Assembly (NCBI RefSeq): GCF_900105055.1
Contig: NZ_FNTA01000004.1
Span: forward strand, 5,363,501-5,427,500
DNA: 64,000 nucleotides
DNA from: Amycolatopsis lurida
Lineage (GTDB): Bacteria > Actinomycetota > Actinomycetes > Mycobacteriales > Pseudonocardiaceae
Direction: 5' to 3'
The translations under genes and the position numbers were made by a program. The notes beneath the pieces were generated by a model, which saw only the letters and a list, made by a program, of their open reading frames with translations, was not told the origin of the DNA and did not search any database. Shown piece by piece: positions 51,339 through 60,515 of this stretch (position 1 is its first letter; every line of letters starts with the position of its first letter).

Positions 51339-51465
51339 TGTGGCATTGGGGACACTCAACGTCCCTGACGCCACATTGGGGCCATCCCGCCTGCGACTGG
51401 GAGGCCTCAGGGTTCCCAATGTCGCATTAGGGTCGCTCAGCGTCTCAAATGCGACATTGGGAACC
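51339..51465. repeat. Inverted repeats with AATGTGGCATTGGG units
   Basis: Four related units. The pair 51411-51428 and 51448-51465 is perfect (18-bp arms GGTTCCCAATGTCGCATT and complement). The pair near 51339-51355 and 51372-51388 is diverged. Both can fold into hairpins between the glycosyltransferase and the opposite-strand metallopeptidase gene. Confidence 0.8.
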
Positions 51466-51607
51466 TTCTGAACCATCTGGCCCACACCTCGGCCCCTGAG
51501 TTGTCCACAGCCCGTTCCCCTTGTGGACAATTAGGCGCTCCAGCGCCGTTTCCGCAGGTCCCGTCGCTGTCCCGCGATACACTGGGCTGGGGACGCCCCC
51601 CGGGGAA

Positions 51608-51639
51608 GGGCGGGGGCTGGGGTGGGCGGGGGCTGGGGT
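51608..51639 (+). repeat. G-rich 16-bp tandem duplication, G-quadruplex-prone
   Basis: GGGCGGGGGCTGGGGT is repeated twice exactly, giving at least five G-runs of three or more in 32 bases. It lies 13 bp beyond the stop of the metallopeptidase-like gene on the other strand. Confidence 0.75.
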
Positions 51640-51652
51640 GCGGAGGTGAGGG

Positions 51653-52120
51653 TTATTCGCCTTCGATGACGTCGGGTTCGACGCCGAGGTAGCCCGCCAC
51701 CTGTTCCACGAGGACGTCGTGGACGAGTTCCGCGAGTTCGCCGGGGTCCTTCGCGCGCGCTTCGAGGGGGCGGCGGTAGAGGACGATGCGGGCCCGCGTC
51801 GGGAGGCCGGCGCGGTCGACGCCGGCGGGCACGAGCCGCGAGAGCGGGACGGCGCCGTCGTGCAACACGCCGTCCACTCCGGTCGGTGCGCCATCCGAGC
51901 GAACTTCGGGAACGTCGTCGACGGCGACGTCGAGCTTCGTCAGCTCGTGCCGCCACCGCGCTTCGATCGGTTCGAGCGCGTCCAAAACCAGCGCGTCGAA
52001 CCTTTCCGCCCTGCTAGCGGCGGCGGGAAGGGTCGACGGATACAGCGCTCCGCGCAGGCCCCGGCCGTGCCGGTCCCGGCGCATCCGCCGTCGCTGTCGG
52101 GAATCACGAGCCGTCGCCAC
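51653..52120 (-). CDS. Metallopeptidase-family-like protein (Rv3259-like)
   Basis: 155 aa of the small zincin-like family found between whiB2 and manB. The canonical HExxH motif is not present: the site reads HDVLVEQVAGYLGVEP, so it is probably not a zinc protease. GTG 52120 is chosen from TACCCT 7 nt upstream; a TTG at 52150 would add ten residues. Divergent from DUF3499. Confidence 0.75.
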   Translation of the reverse strand: MATARDSRQRRRMRRDRHGRGLRGALYPSTLPAAASRAERFDALVLDALEPIEARWRHELTKLDVAVDDVPEVRSDGAPTGVDGVLHDGAVPLSRLVPAGVDRAGLPTRARIVLYRRPLEARAKDPGELAELVHDVLVEQVAGYLGVEPDVIEGE

Positions 52121-52127
52121 GAACCGA

Positions 52128-52133
52128 AGGGTA
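52128..52133 (-). promoter_or_regulatory. -10 of the leaderless metallopeptidase-like gene
   Basis: Minus-strand TACCCT with 7 nt to GTG 52120; same hexamer as at ispH. Confidence 0.5.
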
Positions 52134-52186
52134 CGCGCTCGGCGAATCAAAGCGCGTGTCGCCGGTGCGCCCGGCTCGCGACGCGC

Positions 52187-52192
52187 TATCGT
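52187..52192 (+). promoter_or_regulatory. -10 of the leaderless DUF3499 gene
   Basis: TATCGT with 8 nt to GTG 52201; about 55 bp from the opposite-strand promoter. Confidence 0.45.
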
Positions 52193-52200
52193 TCTCGATC

Positions 52201-52554
52201 GTGCGGAGCGTACGAAAGTGTTCGCGAACGGGTTGTCTCGAACCCGCTGTCGCCACGCTCACGTATGCCTACAGCGATTCGACGGCCGTCGTGGGCCCAC
52301 TGGCCACGGCGAGCGAGCCGCACTCCTATGACCTCTGCGAGGCACACGCCCTCCGGCTGACCGTGCCCAAGGGCTGGGAAGTCGTCCGGCACGAAGGGGC
52401 CTTCGCCGCCCCGGACCCGTCCGCCGACGAGCTGACCGCGCTGGCCGAGGCCGTGCGCGAGGCGGGCCGGTCGGACAAGCCCGCGCCCGAGCCCGAACCC
52501 GAGGGACCCTCGGGCAGGCGCGGCCACCTGCGCGTCCTGCCCGGCCGCGCCTGA
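52201..52554 (+). CDS. DUF3499 zinc-ribbon-like protein (Rv3258c-like)
   Basis: 117 aa. KCSRTGCLEPAVATLTYAYSDSTAVVGPLA and DLCEAHALRLTVPKGWEVV carry CxxxxC and CEAH, probably one zinc site. The C-terminal 40 residues are acidic and disordered. Conserved in actinobacteria between whiB2 and manB; function unknown. Confidence 0.85.
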   Translation: MRSVRKCSRTGCLEPAVATLTYAYSDSTAVVGPLATASEPHSYDLCEAHALRLTVPKGWEVVRHEGAFAAPDPSADELTALAEAVREAGRSDKPAPEPEPEGPSGRRGHLRVLPGRA

Positions 52555-52626
52555 CGCGAGGGCTCGCCGGTAGGCTTTCGAGCGCGCCAGAGGGCGTTGT
52601 AACGAGACTATTGGCGGGGAGCAGGC

Positions 52627-53982
52627 GTGCCAGACCTTTCGGGCATCGTGAAGGCCTACGACATTCGCGGCGTGGTCGGTGAGCAGCTGGACGCGGCACT
52701 CGTCCGCGACCTCGGATCGGCGTTCGCCCTGTTGATCAAGCCGGAGTCCGACTCCGTGGTGATCGGCCACGACATGCGCGACTCCTCGCCCGAGCTGGCC
52801 GCCGCGTTCGCCGACGGCGTGACCTCGCAGGGCCTCGACGTCGTGTCGATCGGCCTCGCCAGCACCGACCAGCTGTACTTCGCGTCCGGGTCGCTCAACC
52901 TGCCGGGCGCCATGTTCACCGCCAGCCACAACCCGGCGAAGTACAACGGCATCAAGCTGTGCCGCTCGGGCGCCGCCCCCGTCGGCCAGGACTCCGGTCT
53001 CGCGGAGATCCGCGACACCGTCGAGCAGGGTGTGCCCGCCTTCGAGGGCCAGCGCGGTTCGGTGACCGAGAAGGACGTCCTCGCGGACTATGCGGCGTAC
53101 CTGCGCAAGCTCGTCGACCTGTCGGGCAGCCGTCCGCTGAAGGTCGTCGTCGACGCAGGCAACGGCATGGGCGGCTACACCGTTCCGACGGTTTTCGCGG
53201 GCCTGCCCATCGAGGTCGTTCCGATGTACTTCGAGCTCGACGGCAACTTCCCGAACCACGAGGCCAACCCGCTCGACCCGAAGAACATCGTCGACCTCCA
53301 GGCGAAGGTGCGCGAGGAAGGCGCCGACGCGGGTCTCGCCTTCGACGGCGACGCGGACCGCTGCTTCGTCGTCGACGAGCGCGGCGAGCCGGTCTCGCCG
53401 AGCGCCATCACCGCGCTGGTCGCGATCCGGGAGCTGGAGAAGGAGCCGGGCGGCACCATCATCCACAACCTGATCACGTCGAAGGGGGTCCCGGAGATCG
53501 TCGCCGAACACGGCGGCAAGCCGGTGCGCACCCGGGTCGGCCACTCGTTCATCAAGGCCGAGATGGCCAAGACCGGCGCGATCTTCGGCGGAGAGCACTC
53601 CGCCCACTACTACTTCCGCGACTTCTGGCGTGCCGACACCGGCATGCTGGCCGCGCTGCACGTGCTCGCCGCCCTCGGCGAGCAGGCGGGCCCGCTGTCC
53701 GAGCTGACGGCGGAGTACTCGCGCTACTCGGCCTCCGGCGAGATCAACTCCACCGTCGACGACCAGGTCGCGCGCATGATGGCGGTCAAGGACGCGTTCG
53801 GCGCCCGCGACGGCGTCGAAATCGACGAACTGGACGGTCTCACCGTGCAGCTCCCGGGCGGCGGCTGGTTCAACCTGCGCCCGTCCAACACCGAGCCGCT
53901 GCTCCGCCTGAACGTCGAGGCCGCCGACGCCGAGGCCGTCCGGGCGCTGACCGAAGACGTATTGGCGATCGTCCGTGGGTAA
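52627..53982 (+). CDS. manB: Phosphomannomutase/phosphoglucomutase
   Basis: Interconverts mannose-6-P and mannose-1-P for GDP-mannose. 451 aa. Phosphoserine loop TASHNP with Ser100; metal loop DGDADR at 240-245; sugar loop GEHSAHYYFRDF; phosphate-binding RPSNTEPLLRLNVE. GTG start with GGGGAG. Followed by a Trm112-like ORF, the SIS-like gene and manA in a single operon. Confidence 0.95.
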   Translation: MPDLSGIVKAYDIRGVVGEQLDAALVRDLGSAFALLIKPESDSVVIGHDMRDSSPELAAAFADGVTSQGLDVVSIGLASTDQLYFASGSLNLPGAMFTASHNPAKYNGIKLCRSGAAPVGQDSGLAEIRDTVEQGVPAFEGQRGSVTEKDVLADYAAYLRKLVDLSGSRPLKVVVDAGNGMGGYTVPTVFAGLPIEVVPMYFELDGNFPNHEANPLDPKNIVDLQAKVREEGADAGLAFDGDADRCFVVDERGEPVSPSAITALVAIRELEKEPGGTIIHNLITSKGVPEIVAEHGGKPVRTRVGHSFIKAEMAKTGAIFGGEHSAHYYFRDFWRADTGMLAALHVLAALGEQAGPLSELTAEYSRYSASGEINSTVDDQVARMMAVKDAFGARDGVEIDELDGLTVQLPGGGWFNLRPSNTEPLLRLNVEAADAEAVRALTEDVLAIVRG

Positions 53983-54033
53983 CGAATGTGTCGTGAAAAC
54001 ACACGTAGAGACGTCCCACAGGTAGGAGTAACC

Positions 54034-54255
54034 ATGGCCGTCACGTTCGACGCACAGTTGCTGGAGATCCTGGCCTGCCCGTCCCCTGATCACGCGCCGC
54101 TGCGGCCGGGGACGCCGGCCGACCCGGAAGCCGACGCACTGACCTGCACGGAATGCGGTCGCGTGTATCCGGTCCGTGATGGAATCCCGGTATTGTTGCT
54201 GGACGAAGCCACCGAGCCGACGACCCCGGATGGCGCTCATGCCGACGGTCCCTGA
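54034..54255 (+). CDS. Trm112-family small zinc protein
   Basis: 73 aa. LEILACPSPDH, then TCTECGRVYPVRDGIPVLLLDEA is the Trm112/YcaR fold; C-x2-C and one upstream Cys could bind zinc. GTAGGAG before the ATG. It overlaps the next gene by 17 bp. In bacteria such proteins can stabilise partner methyltransferases, but partner is unknown here. Confidence 0.88.
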   Translation: MAVTFDAQLLEILACPSPDHAPLRPGTPADPEADALTCTECGRVYPVRDGIPVLLLDEATEPTTPDGAHADGP

Positions 54256-55330
54256 CGATTCACTCCTCGACGATCCCGCGAGGCTGGCCGAGGCCGACAC
54301 CGCGGGGCTCCTCCGTGCCGCCGCGATGGCGGGCGCCCAGGTCCGGGCGACCGCCGAAGCCGCGGCCGAACTCGAGCTGAGCGATCGCCTGGACGTCGGG
54401 CGCCCGCGCTCGCTCGTGCTGATCGACCGGCCGGGGGTCAGCCGGACGCTGACCCGGCTGGTCGCCGCGCTCCTGACCCCGTCGTGCCCGGTGCCGGTGG
54501 TCGTCGCCGAGGTGGTGCCGAGCTGGATCGGCGCGCTCGACGTGGTCTTCGCGCACACCGACGACGCCGGCGACCGCGAGCTGGCGGCTTCCTTGGAACG
54601 CGCCGCCCGGTTCGGGGCGACCGTCGTGCTGTCCGCGCCCGACGAAGGCCCCGTCGCGGCCGCCGTCGCGGGCAAAGGCGTCCTGCTCGCGCCGAGGATC
54701 CCGGTTCCGCCGGAGATGGCGTTCCCGCGCGGGCTCGCCGCCGCCCTGCTGACCGCGAACGCGCTCGGCCTGCTGGTGGCCGACCTGGAGCAGCTCGCGG
54801 ACCATCTCGACGCGGAGGCCGAGAAGGATTACCTGGCCAGGGATTCATTCGCGAACCCGGCCAAGGCGATGGCGCTGAAGCTGGCCGAGCGCCAGCCGCT
54901 GCTGTGGGGGCTGGACCCGGTGGCGGTCGCCGTCGGCGAGCACGCGGCCCACGCGTTCGCCGCGCACGCCGCCCTCGTCTGTGATGTCGAGGACTATCGC
55001 CAGGCACTGGCCAGGCCCGCTTTGCGGCGGGCGGCGTTGTCCGGGGGCGTCGAGCGCGATATCTTCGCGGACCCGGAGGAGGGGGCCGGTGCGACGCCGA
55101 AGGTCTTGCTCCTCTCTGTTCGCACGGGTCCGGCCGCCGAGGCGGCCCGCTATCAGGCGGAAGACCTGCTGCCCGGCGGCGACGTGATCGCCCCGGCCGA
55201 AGAGATCGAAACGGACGAGATCGTGCGTGCGGCCGTTCTCGCGCTCCGGTTCGAGCTGGCCGCGGTCTATCTGGGGCTGGCCGTCGGCAGCATCGGCGGC
55301 GCCGGGAGGTACACGCCCGCAACGGCGTGA
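54239..55330 (+). CDS. SIS-domain-like protein, TobH/phosphosugar isomerase family
   Basis: 363 aa. Matches the Rv3256c position between manB and manA. DDSLLDDPARLAEADTAGLLRAAAMAGAQVR opens it; RPRSLVLIDRPGVSR and FAHTDDAGDRELAASLERAARFGATVVLSAPDEG resemble SIS sugar-phosphate pockets but with weak motif conservation. Likely a phosphomannose-isomerase-related or regulatory protein. ATG 54239 is chosen; 54230 is also possible. Confidence 0.75.
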   Translation: MPTVPDDSLLDDPARLAEADTAGLLRAAAMAGAQVRATAEAAAELELSDRLDVGRPRSLVLIDRPGVSRTLTRLVAALLTPSCPVPVVVAEVVPSWIGALDVVFAHTDDAGDRELAASLERAARFGATVVLSAPDEGPVAAAVAGKGVLLAPRIPVPPEMAFPRGLAAALLTANALGLLVADLEQLADHLDAEAEKDYLARDSFANPAKAMALKLAERQPLLWGLDPVAVAVGEHAAHAFAAHAALVCDVEDYRQALARPALRRAALSGGVERDIFADPEEGAGATPKVLLLSVRTGPAAEAARYQAEDLLPGGDVIAPAEEIETDEIVRAAVLALRFELAAVYLGLAVGSIGGAGRYTPATA

Positions 55331-55390
55331 GTCCCGAGCGCGACGTAAGCAATGAGGGCCGGCACCACCCGTGCCCGGCGAGGAGTTGAG

Positions 55391-56620
55391 GTGACAGTGG
55401 AGCTGCTGCGCAATGCCGTGCGGCCCTACGCGTGGGGGTCGAGAACGACGATCCCCGAGCTGTTGGGGCGCCCGGTGCCGGCGCCGCATCCGGAGGCGGA
55501 ACTGTGGATGGGTGCCCACCCGGGCGACCCGTCCCACGTCATCGGCCCGGACGGTACCGAGCGGAGCCTGCTGGAGCTCGTCGAAGCCGATCCGGTCGGC
55601 CAGCTCGGCACGACCTGCGCCGGCCGCTGGGGCGGCAGGCTGCCGTTCCTGCTGAAGATCCTCGCCGCCGAAGAGCCGCTATCGATGCAGGCGCATCCGT
55701 CGGCCGCGCAGGCGGCGGAGGGCTACGCGCGCGAGGAGTCGGCGGGGATCCCGCGCGACGCTTCGAACCGCAACTACCCGGATCCGACGGCGAAGCCGGA
55801 ACTCGTCTGCGCGCTGACGGAGTTCCACGCGCTGGCGGGCTTCCGCGACCCGGAACGCACGATCTCGCTGCTGAAGGCGATCGAGACGCCCGGGCTGGCG
55901 AAGTACGCGGTGCTGCTGGAGGCCCAGCCGGATCCGGCCGGGCTGCGCGCGCTGTTCACCACCTGGATCACCCTGCCGCAGGCGGCACTCGACGAACTGT
56001 TGCCCGAGGTCCTCGATTCGTGCGTGAAGCACGTTCAGGAACGCGGCGAGTTCGACCTCGAATGCCGCACCATCCTGGAGCTCGGCGAGTCGCACCCCCG
56101 TGACGCGGGCGTGCTCGCGGCGCTGCTGCTCAACCGGCTCACCCTCAGCGCGGGCGAGGCGATCTACCTGCCCGCCGGGAACCTGCACCTGTACCTCCAC
56201 GGCACCGCCGTCGAGATCCTGGCGAATTCGGACAACATCCTGCGCTGCGGGCTGACCCCGAAGCACGTCGATGTGCCGGAGCTGCTGCGCGTCGTCGACT
56301 TCGCGTGCGGCGAGATGCCGGTGCAGAGCGGAGAACGCGAGGAGCGCATGTCGGTGTACCGCACCGACGCGCCCGAGTTCGAGCTGTCGCGGATCGATTG
56401 GGAGGCCGGGGACGGCGGGGAGGTCACCGTGCACGACGTCGGCCCGCAGATCCTGTTGTGCACCGCCGGTGGCCTGCTGGTGACGGCCGACGACGGCGAG
56501 CAGGTCGAACTCCGCCGCGGCCAGTCGGTGTGGCTCCCGGCCGCCGACCCCGCCGTCCGGGTGCGGCCGCTGTCCGGAGAGCGCACCCAGGTGTTCCGCG
56601 CCACCGCCGGCACCTGCTGA
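55391..56620 (+). CDS. manA: Mannose-6-phosphate isomerase, class I
   Basis: Isomerises fructose-6-P to mannose-6-P, first step to GDP-mannose. 409 aa. Zinc/active-site motifs: PYAWGSRTTIPELLG, AELWMGAHPGDPS, LSMQAHPSAAQAAEGY, KPELVCALTEFHALAGFR and IYLPAGNLHLYLHGTAVEILANSDNILRCGLTPKHVD. GAGGAG is 5 nt before GTG 55391. Last gene of the mannose operon. Confidence 0.95.
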   Translation: MTVELLRNAVRPYAWGSRTTIPELLGRPVPAPHPEAELWMGAHPGDPSHVIGPDGTERSLLELVEADPVGQLGTTCAGRWGGRLPFLLKILAAEEPLSMQAHPSAAQAAEGYAREESAGIPRDASNRNYPDPTAKPELVCALTEFHALAGFRDPERTISLLKAIETPGLAKYAVLLEAQPDPAGLRALFTTWITLPQAALDELLPEVLDSCVKHVQERGEFDLECRTILELGESHPRDAGVLAALLLNRLTLSAGEAIYLPAGNLHLYLHGTAVEILANSDNILRCGLTPKHVDVPELLRVVDFACGEMPVQSGEREERMSVYRTDAPEFELSRIDWEAGDGGEVTVHDVGPQILLCTAGGLLVTADDGEQVELRRGQSVWLPAADPAVRVRPLSGERTQVFRATAGTC

Positions 56621-56626
56621 TTCCTC

Positions 56627-56688
56627 GCATTTAGTCCTCTGGATGCGGTACTTGCGCGTGCAAGGACCGCATCCAGAGGACTAAATGC
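56627..56688. repeat. Long cruciform palindrome after manA
   Basis: Perfect 23-bp outer arms (start GCATTTAGTCCTCTGGATGC) enclosing a 5-bp hairpin CTTGC/GCAAG with a 4-nt loop. No U-tract; likely terminator-like. Different sequence family from the other palindromes. Confidence 0.85.
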
Positions 56689-56810
56689 ATGGGGGGCTTG
56701 GCCGAAGTGTGTGCGTTCCGTGTGGTGGGTTCCGCAACTATCGCCCGAAGGGGTGACCCGGCGCTTGGCGTCGGCTCGTCCCGGATGTCGATAGCCAAGG
56801 AGCAGCAGTA

Positions 56811-57314
56811 GTGACTTCCCATCCCGACACGGCGAGCGGACGCGCTTTCCGGGTGCCGGTCTCCGCGCGCCCCACCGTCTTGCTCGCCGTGCTCGGAGCC
56901 GCCGTGGTGACCGTGCTCGTCCCGGTCGTCGACCTCGTGCTCCCGCTGCCGAGCGGCCAGGACCTGGTCGGCTCCGCGCAGGCGCTGGCGGGGCCGGCCG
57001 GCGAAACGATCGAGTCCGTCAAGGCCGCGGGCTCCGGCCTGCACGGCCTCGCCTCCGGCGCGGAGAGCAGGCTGAGCCTTCCGCTGGTCGTGCTCGTCTC
57101 GCTCGGCGCGCAAGTGCTGCTCACGGCCGCGCTGGTGGTGACGGGCACCCAGCCCGTCCGCGTGACGCTGACCGTCGCCGGGCTGATCACCGTGTTCGCG
57201 GTCGCACGGCTCGGGCCCGCCACGCCGCCGGTGTGGGACGCCGCGGCCAACGGCGTGCTGGCGATCGTGCTGGCCTGGTTCTCCGCCGGACGCCGCGAAC
57301 CACGGTTCGGGTGA
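56811..57314 (+). CDS. Four-helix membrane protein, unknown
   Basis: 167 aa. Hydrophobic segments at about 22-48 (TVLLAVLGAAVVTVLVPVVDLVL), 90-108, 115-135 and 140-158; an extracytoplasmic linker of about 40 residues. Not recognised. GTG start with AAGGAG 7 nt upstream. Convergent with the SARP regulator gene. Confidence 0.65.
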   Translation: MTSHPDTASGRAFRVPVSARPTVLLAVLGAAVVTVLVPVVDLVLPLPSGQDLVGSAQALAGPAGETIESVKAAGSGLHGLASGAESRLSLPLVVLVSLGAQVLLTAALVVTGTQPVRVTLTVAGLITVFAVARLGPATPPVWDAAANGVLAIVLAWFSAGRREPRFG

Positions 57315-57372
57315 TCCACGGCCGATGGTGACTTCCGGGTGGTGCCCGTCTGAGGGGTCGGGCACCCCCCGG

Positions 57373-60372
57373 TCAGGCCGGGGCGGGTTCGGTGAGCGAC
57401 AACAGCAACCGGACGAGGGTCGAAGCGTTGGCGTCGTGGGGGACTTCCAATCGCTTCGCCTCTTCGCCCGCCGCCTCGGCCGCCTTCGTTTCTCCGGTGG
57501 CCTCGTACGCCCTGCGCAACACGTGCAGGGTGAGGGCCGTCGCGGGTTTCCCGCCCATGGCGCGGAATTCGTCAAGGCACTGGCGCAGCACGGGAATCGC
57601 GCGATCGGCCCGCCCGTCGCCGATCCAGCTCGCGGCGATCGCGCGCGTGCAGGAAAGCTCTCTCGGCCGTTCTTCGAGCGCTCCTGCCAGCCGTCGCGCG
57701 TGCTCGTAGGCCTTCACCGCGCCGTCCCGCCGTCCGGCGCCCGCGAGGATGGCGCCCTGGGTGCGCAACGACTTCGCCAGCGCCGATTTCGCCGTCGTCC
57801 GGCCCAGCACCCGGACCGATTCCTCGATCGTTTCCAAGGCCTCCTCCGGGCGTCCGTCGAGCATCAACGACCACGAAAGCCCTTGCAGGGCAACACCGAG
57901 CTGACGTTCGTCGCCGCGTTCGCGCGCGTGTGCGAGGCTGCGCCTGTCGATCTCCAGCGCCTCGGAGATCTTGCCGAGGCGGTGCAACGCCGCGGACTCC
58001 GCCTGCCGCGCGTACGCCCCGCTTTCCTCCACAGTGGACAGTTCGCGGGCCTGGGTCGCGGCATGCAGGGATTCTCCCGCCCTGCCGAGCCCGACGAGGC
58101 AGCGGGCCAGGTTCGTCTCGACCCACGCCTGCGCGGAAATGTCGCCCAGCTCCGCCAATTCCTTCGAACACTCGCGGTAGCCCTCGGCGGCGAGCTCGTA
58201 CTCGCCGCGAACGTGCAGCAGTACCGCCAGGTTCGCCTCGGCGATGACCACGATATGCCGGTCGCCCGCCTCGCGGGCGGCGTCGCGCAAGGTCTCGTAC
58301 GCCGTCCGCATGTCGGTGTGATGACTGTGCAGGTACAGGTACGCGCTCAGCCTTTCCAGTATCCGCAACGCTTTCCGCCGCCAGCCGACGGCGCACAGCG
58401 ACGAGACGGCGGTGACCAGGTTGGCCCGTTCCACGGAGAACCAGGTGCCTGGGTCGCGCAGCAGCCGCTCGACCAGTTCGTCCGCCAACGGCTGCGCGGG
58501 CACGTCGTGATCCGACAACGGCATCGGCACCGTCCTCGGCAGGCGGCGCGCCGCCGTGTCGGCGAGGCACAACGCCGCGTCCGACACCTTCGCGACCGAC
58601 GCCACCCGCTCGGCGTGGGTCTCCAGCGCCCGGCCGAGTTCCGTGGCGAACACGCGCACGAGATCGTGGACACGGAACCGCTGCTCGCCCGTCGGATCGA
58701 GGCCGGTGGCTTCGAGCAGGCTGGCCTCGACGAGTTCGTCGATGGCCTCGTCGGCGCCTTCATCATCGATCAGCGTCGACACGGCCCAAGCGGGCAGGTC
58801 GAGGGTGCGGCAGCGGCCGATCAGCCGGAACGCGCGCCGCGCCGCCGGGCTCAGCGCCTGATAGCTCAGCGCGATACTGCCGCGGACCTGGAGATCGCTG
58901 ACCTGGAGTTCGTCGAGGCGCGAGACCTCGTCCTCCAGCTTCCCGGCGAGCTTCCCGAGCGGCAGGCCGGGCCGCATAGCGAGCCTGCTGCCGGCGATCC
59001 GCAACGCCAGCGGGAGATTGCCGCAGGCCTTGGCGATCCGTTCCGCGTCCGCGCGTTCGGCGCCGACCCGGTCCGGCCCGGCCAGCCGTGCCAGCAGCGT
59101 CATCGCCTCGGCGCCGGTCAGCGGCGCGAGATGGAGCCGATCCGCGCCCGCGAGCCCGGAAAGCCGCCGCCTGCTGGTGATCAGCACCGCGCTGCCCGGC
59201 GTTCCCGGCAGCAGCGCGCGAACCTGCTCGGGGCTCGCGGCGTCGTCGAGCACCACGAGGACCCGCCGATCGGCGAGGCGGCCGCGATAGACCGCCGCCC
59301 TGGCCTCGACGTCGTCCGGGATGGCCGGACCGGTGACGCCGAGCGCGCGCAGCAGGTCGCCGAGGACGCCGGCGAGTTCGCGAGGGGCGGAGGCGCCCGC
59401 CAGCGGGACGAACAGCTGGCCGTCCGGAAAGGACCGGCGGAGCCTGTGCGCGGTGGTGACCGCGAGCGTGGACTTGCCCGCACCCGGTTCGCCGGTGATC
59501 ACCGCGACCGGGACACCCTTGCTTTCGCCGAGCAGCGCGGAGAGCTTCGCGATCTCGCTCTCGCGGCCGGCGAGATCCGCGATGTCCGGCGGCAGCTGGC
59601 AGATCGGGAAGACCGGCGCGGTCTTGGCCGAGGGCACCGGATCCTCGCCTCGCAGCACGGCGGCGTGCACCCGGCGGACCTCCGCGCCGGGCTCCACGCC
59701 GAGCTCCTCGACGAGGGTGGCGCGCAGGTCGCGGTGGACGGCCAGGGAATCGGCCTGCCGCCCGGCGCGGTGCAGCGCGATCATCAGCTGCGCGGCGAGC
59801 CGCTCGCGCAGCGGATGTTCGGTGATCATCGCCTGCAGTTCGCCGGTGAGCTCGCCGTGCCTGCCGTCGGACAGTTCGGCGTCGACACAGTCTTCGAAGG
59901 CGGCGAGCCGCTCCGACTCGAGCCGGGCGATGTCCGCGTCGAGCCGGGGGACGTGCAGTCCGGAAAGGACCGGGCCGCGCCATTCCGCCAGCGCCCGGCG
60001 GTAGTGCCCGGCAGCGGCCGCCGGATCGCCCGCCCGCGCCGCCGCCTTCCCCGCCGCGGCGGCTTCACGGAAGGACAGCAGATCGAGGTCGGCAGGCTCG
60101 ACCACCAGCCGGTAACCGTGCGGATCCCGCTCGATCTCCAGCCCCTCGAACCGGGCCCGCAGGCGGGAGACGTACGTGTGCAGATTCGAGGAGTACGACT
60201 TCGGCGGGGTGCCCGGCCAGAGGGTTTCGACCAGGGCGTCGACCGGGACGGACGAGTTCGCGTTCAGCAGCAGGACGGCCAGCAGGGCGCGCTGGTGATC
60301 GCCGCGCGGCGTCGTGCGCCGCCCGGGCGGGCTCTCGATCGTCAGCGGTCCGAGCACGCCGAATCGCGGCAC
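57373..60372 (-). CDS. AfsR/SARP-family transcriptional regulator with NB-ARC and TPR domains
   Basis: 999 aa. SARP winged helix (about 1-95, VLGPLTIES then YSSNLHTYVSRLRARFEG), bacterial transcriptional activator domain (95-245), P-loop NTPase VITGEPGAGKSTLAVTTAH (about 285), Walker B VLVVLDDAASPE, GNLPLALRIAGSRL, then about ten tetratricopeptide repeats (620-980). AfsR-type regulators activate secondary metabolism. GTG 60372 has GGAGG 5 nt upstream, better than 60378. No biosynthetic cluster in this window; it may control distant genes. Confidence 0.93.
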   Translation of the reverse strand: MPRFGVLGPLTIESPPGRRTTPRGDHQRALLAVLLLNANSSVPVDALVETLWPGTPPKSYSSNLHTYVSRLRARFEGLEIERDPHGYRLVVEPADLDLLSFREAAAAGKAAARAGDPAAAAGHYRRALAEWRGPVLSGLHVPRLDADIARLESERLAAFEDCVDAELSDGRHGELTGELQAMITEHPLRERLAAQLMIALHRAGRQADSLAVHRDLRATLVEELGVEPGAEVRRVHAAVLRGEDPVPSAKTAPVFPICQLPPDIADLAGRESEIAKLSALLGESKGVPVAVITGEPGAGKSTLAVTTAHRLRRSFPDGQLFVPLAGASAPRELAGVLGDLLRALGVTGPAIPDDVEARAAVYRGRLADRRVLVVLDDAASPEQVRALLPGTPGSAVLITSRRRLSGLAGADRLHLAPLTGAEAMTLLARLAGPDRVGAERADAERIAKACGNLPLALRIAGSRLAMRPGLPLGKLAGKLEDEVSRLDELQVSDLQVRGSIALSYQALSPAARRAFRLIGRCRTLDLPAWAVSTLIDDEGADEAIDELVEASLLEATGLDPTGEQRFRVHDLVRVFATELGRALETHAERVASVAKVSDAALCLADTAARRLPRTVPMPLSDHDVPAQPLADELVERLLRDPGTWFSVERANLVTAVSSLCAVGWRRKALRILERLSAYLYLHSHHTDMRTAYETLRDAAREAGDRHIVVIAEANLAVLLHVRGEYELAAEGYRECSKELAELGDISAQAWVETNLARCLVGLGRAGESLHAATQARELSTVEESGAYARQAESAALHRLGKISEALEIDRRSLAHARERGDERQLGVALQGLSWSLMLDGRPEEALETIEESVRVLGRTTAKSALAKSLRTQGAILAGAGRRDGAVKAYEHARRLAGALEERPRELSCTRAIAASWIGDGRADRAIPVLRQCLDEFRAMGGKPATALTLHVLRRAYEATGETKAAEAAGEEAKRLEVPHDANASTLVRLLLSLTEPAPA

Positions 60373-60515
60373 GGGCACCTCCCCAGGTCATGAGAGGGGC
60401 GAGACTAGCGAGGAGGCCCGACAATTCTGTGACCTGTCCCGCCCGCCGTGTACGGGTTCATCTGCACTGCTAGCCTTCGAACCCGGCATATCGGGACACC
60501 ATTGGGGAGTTGCAC

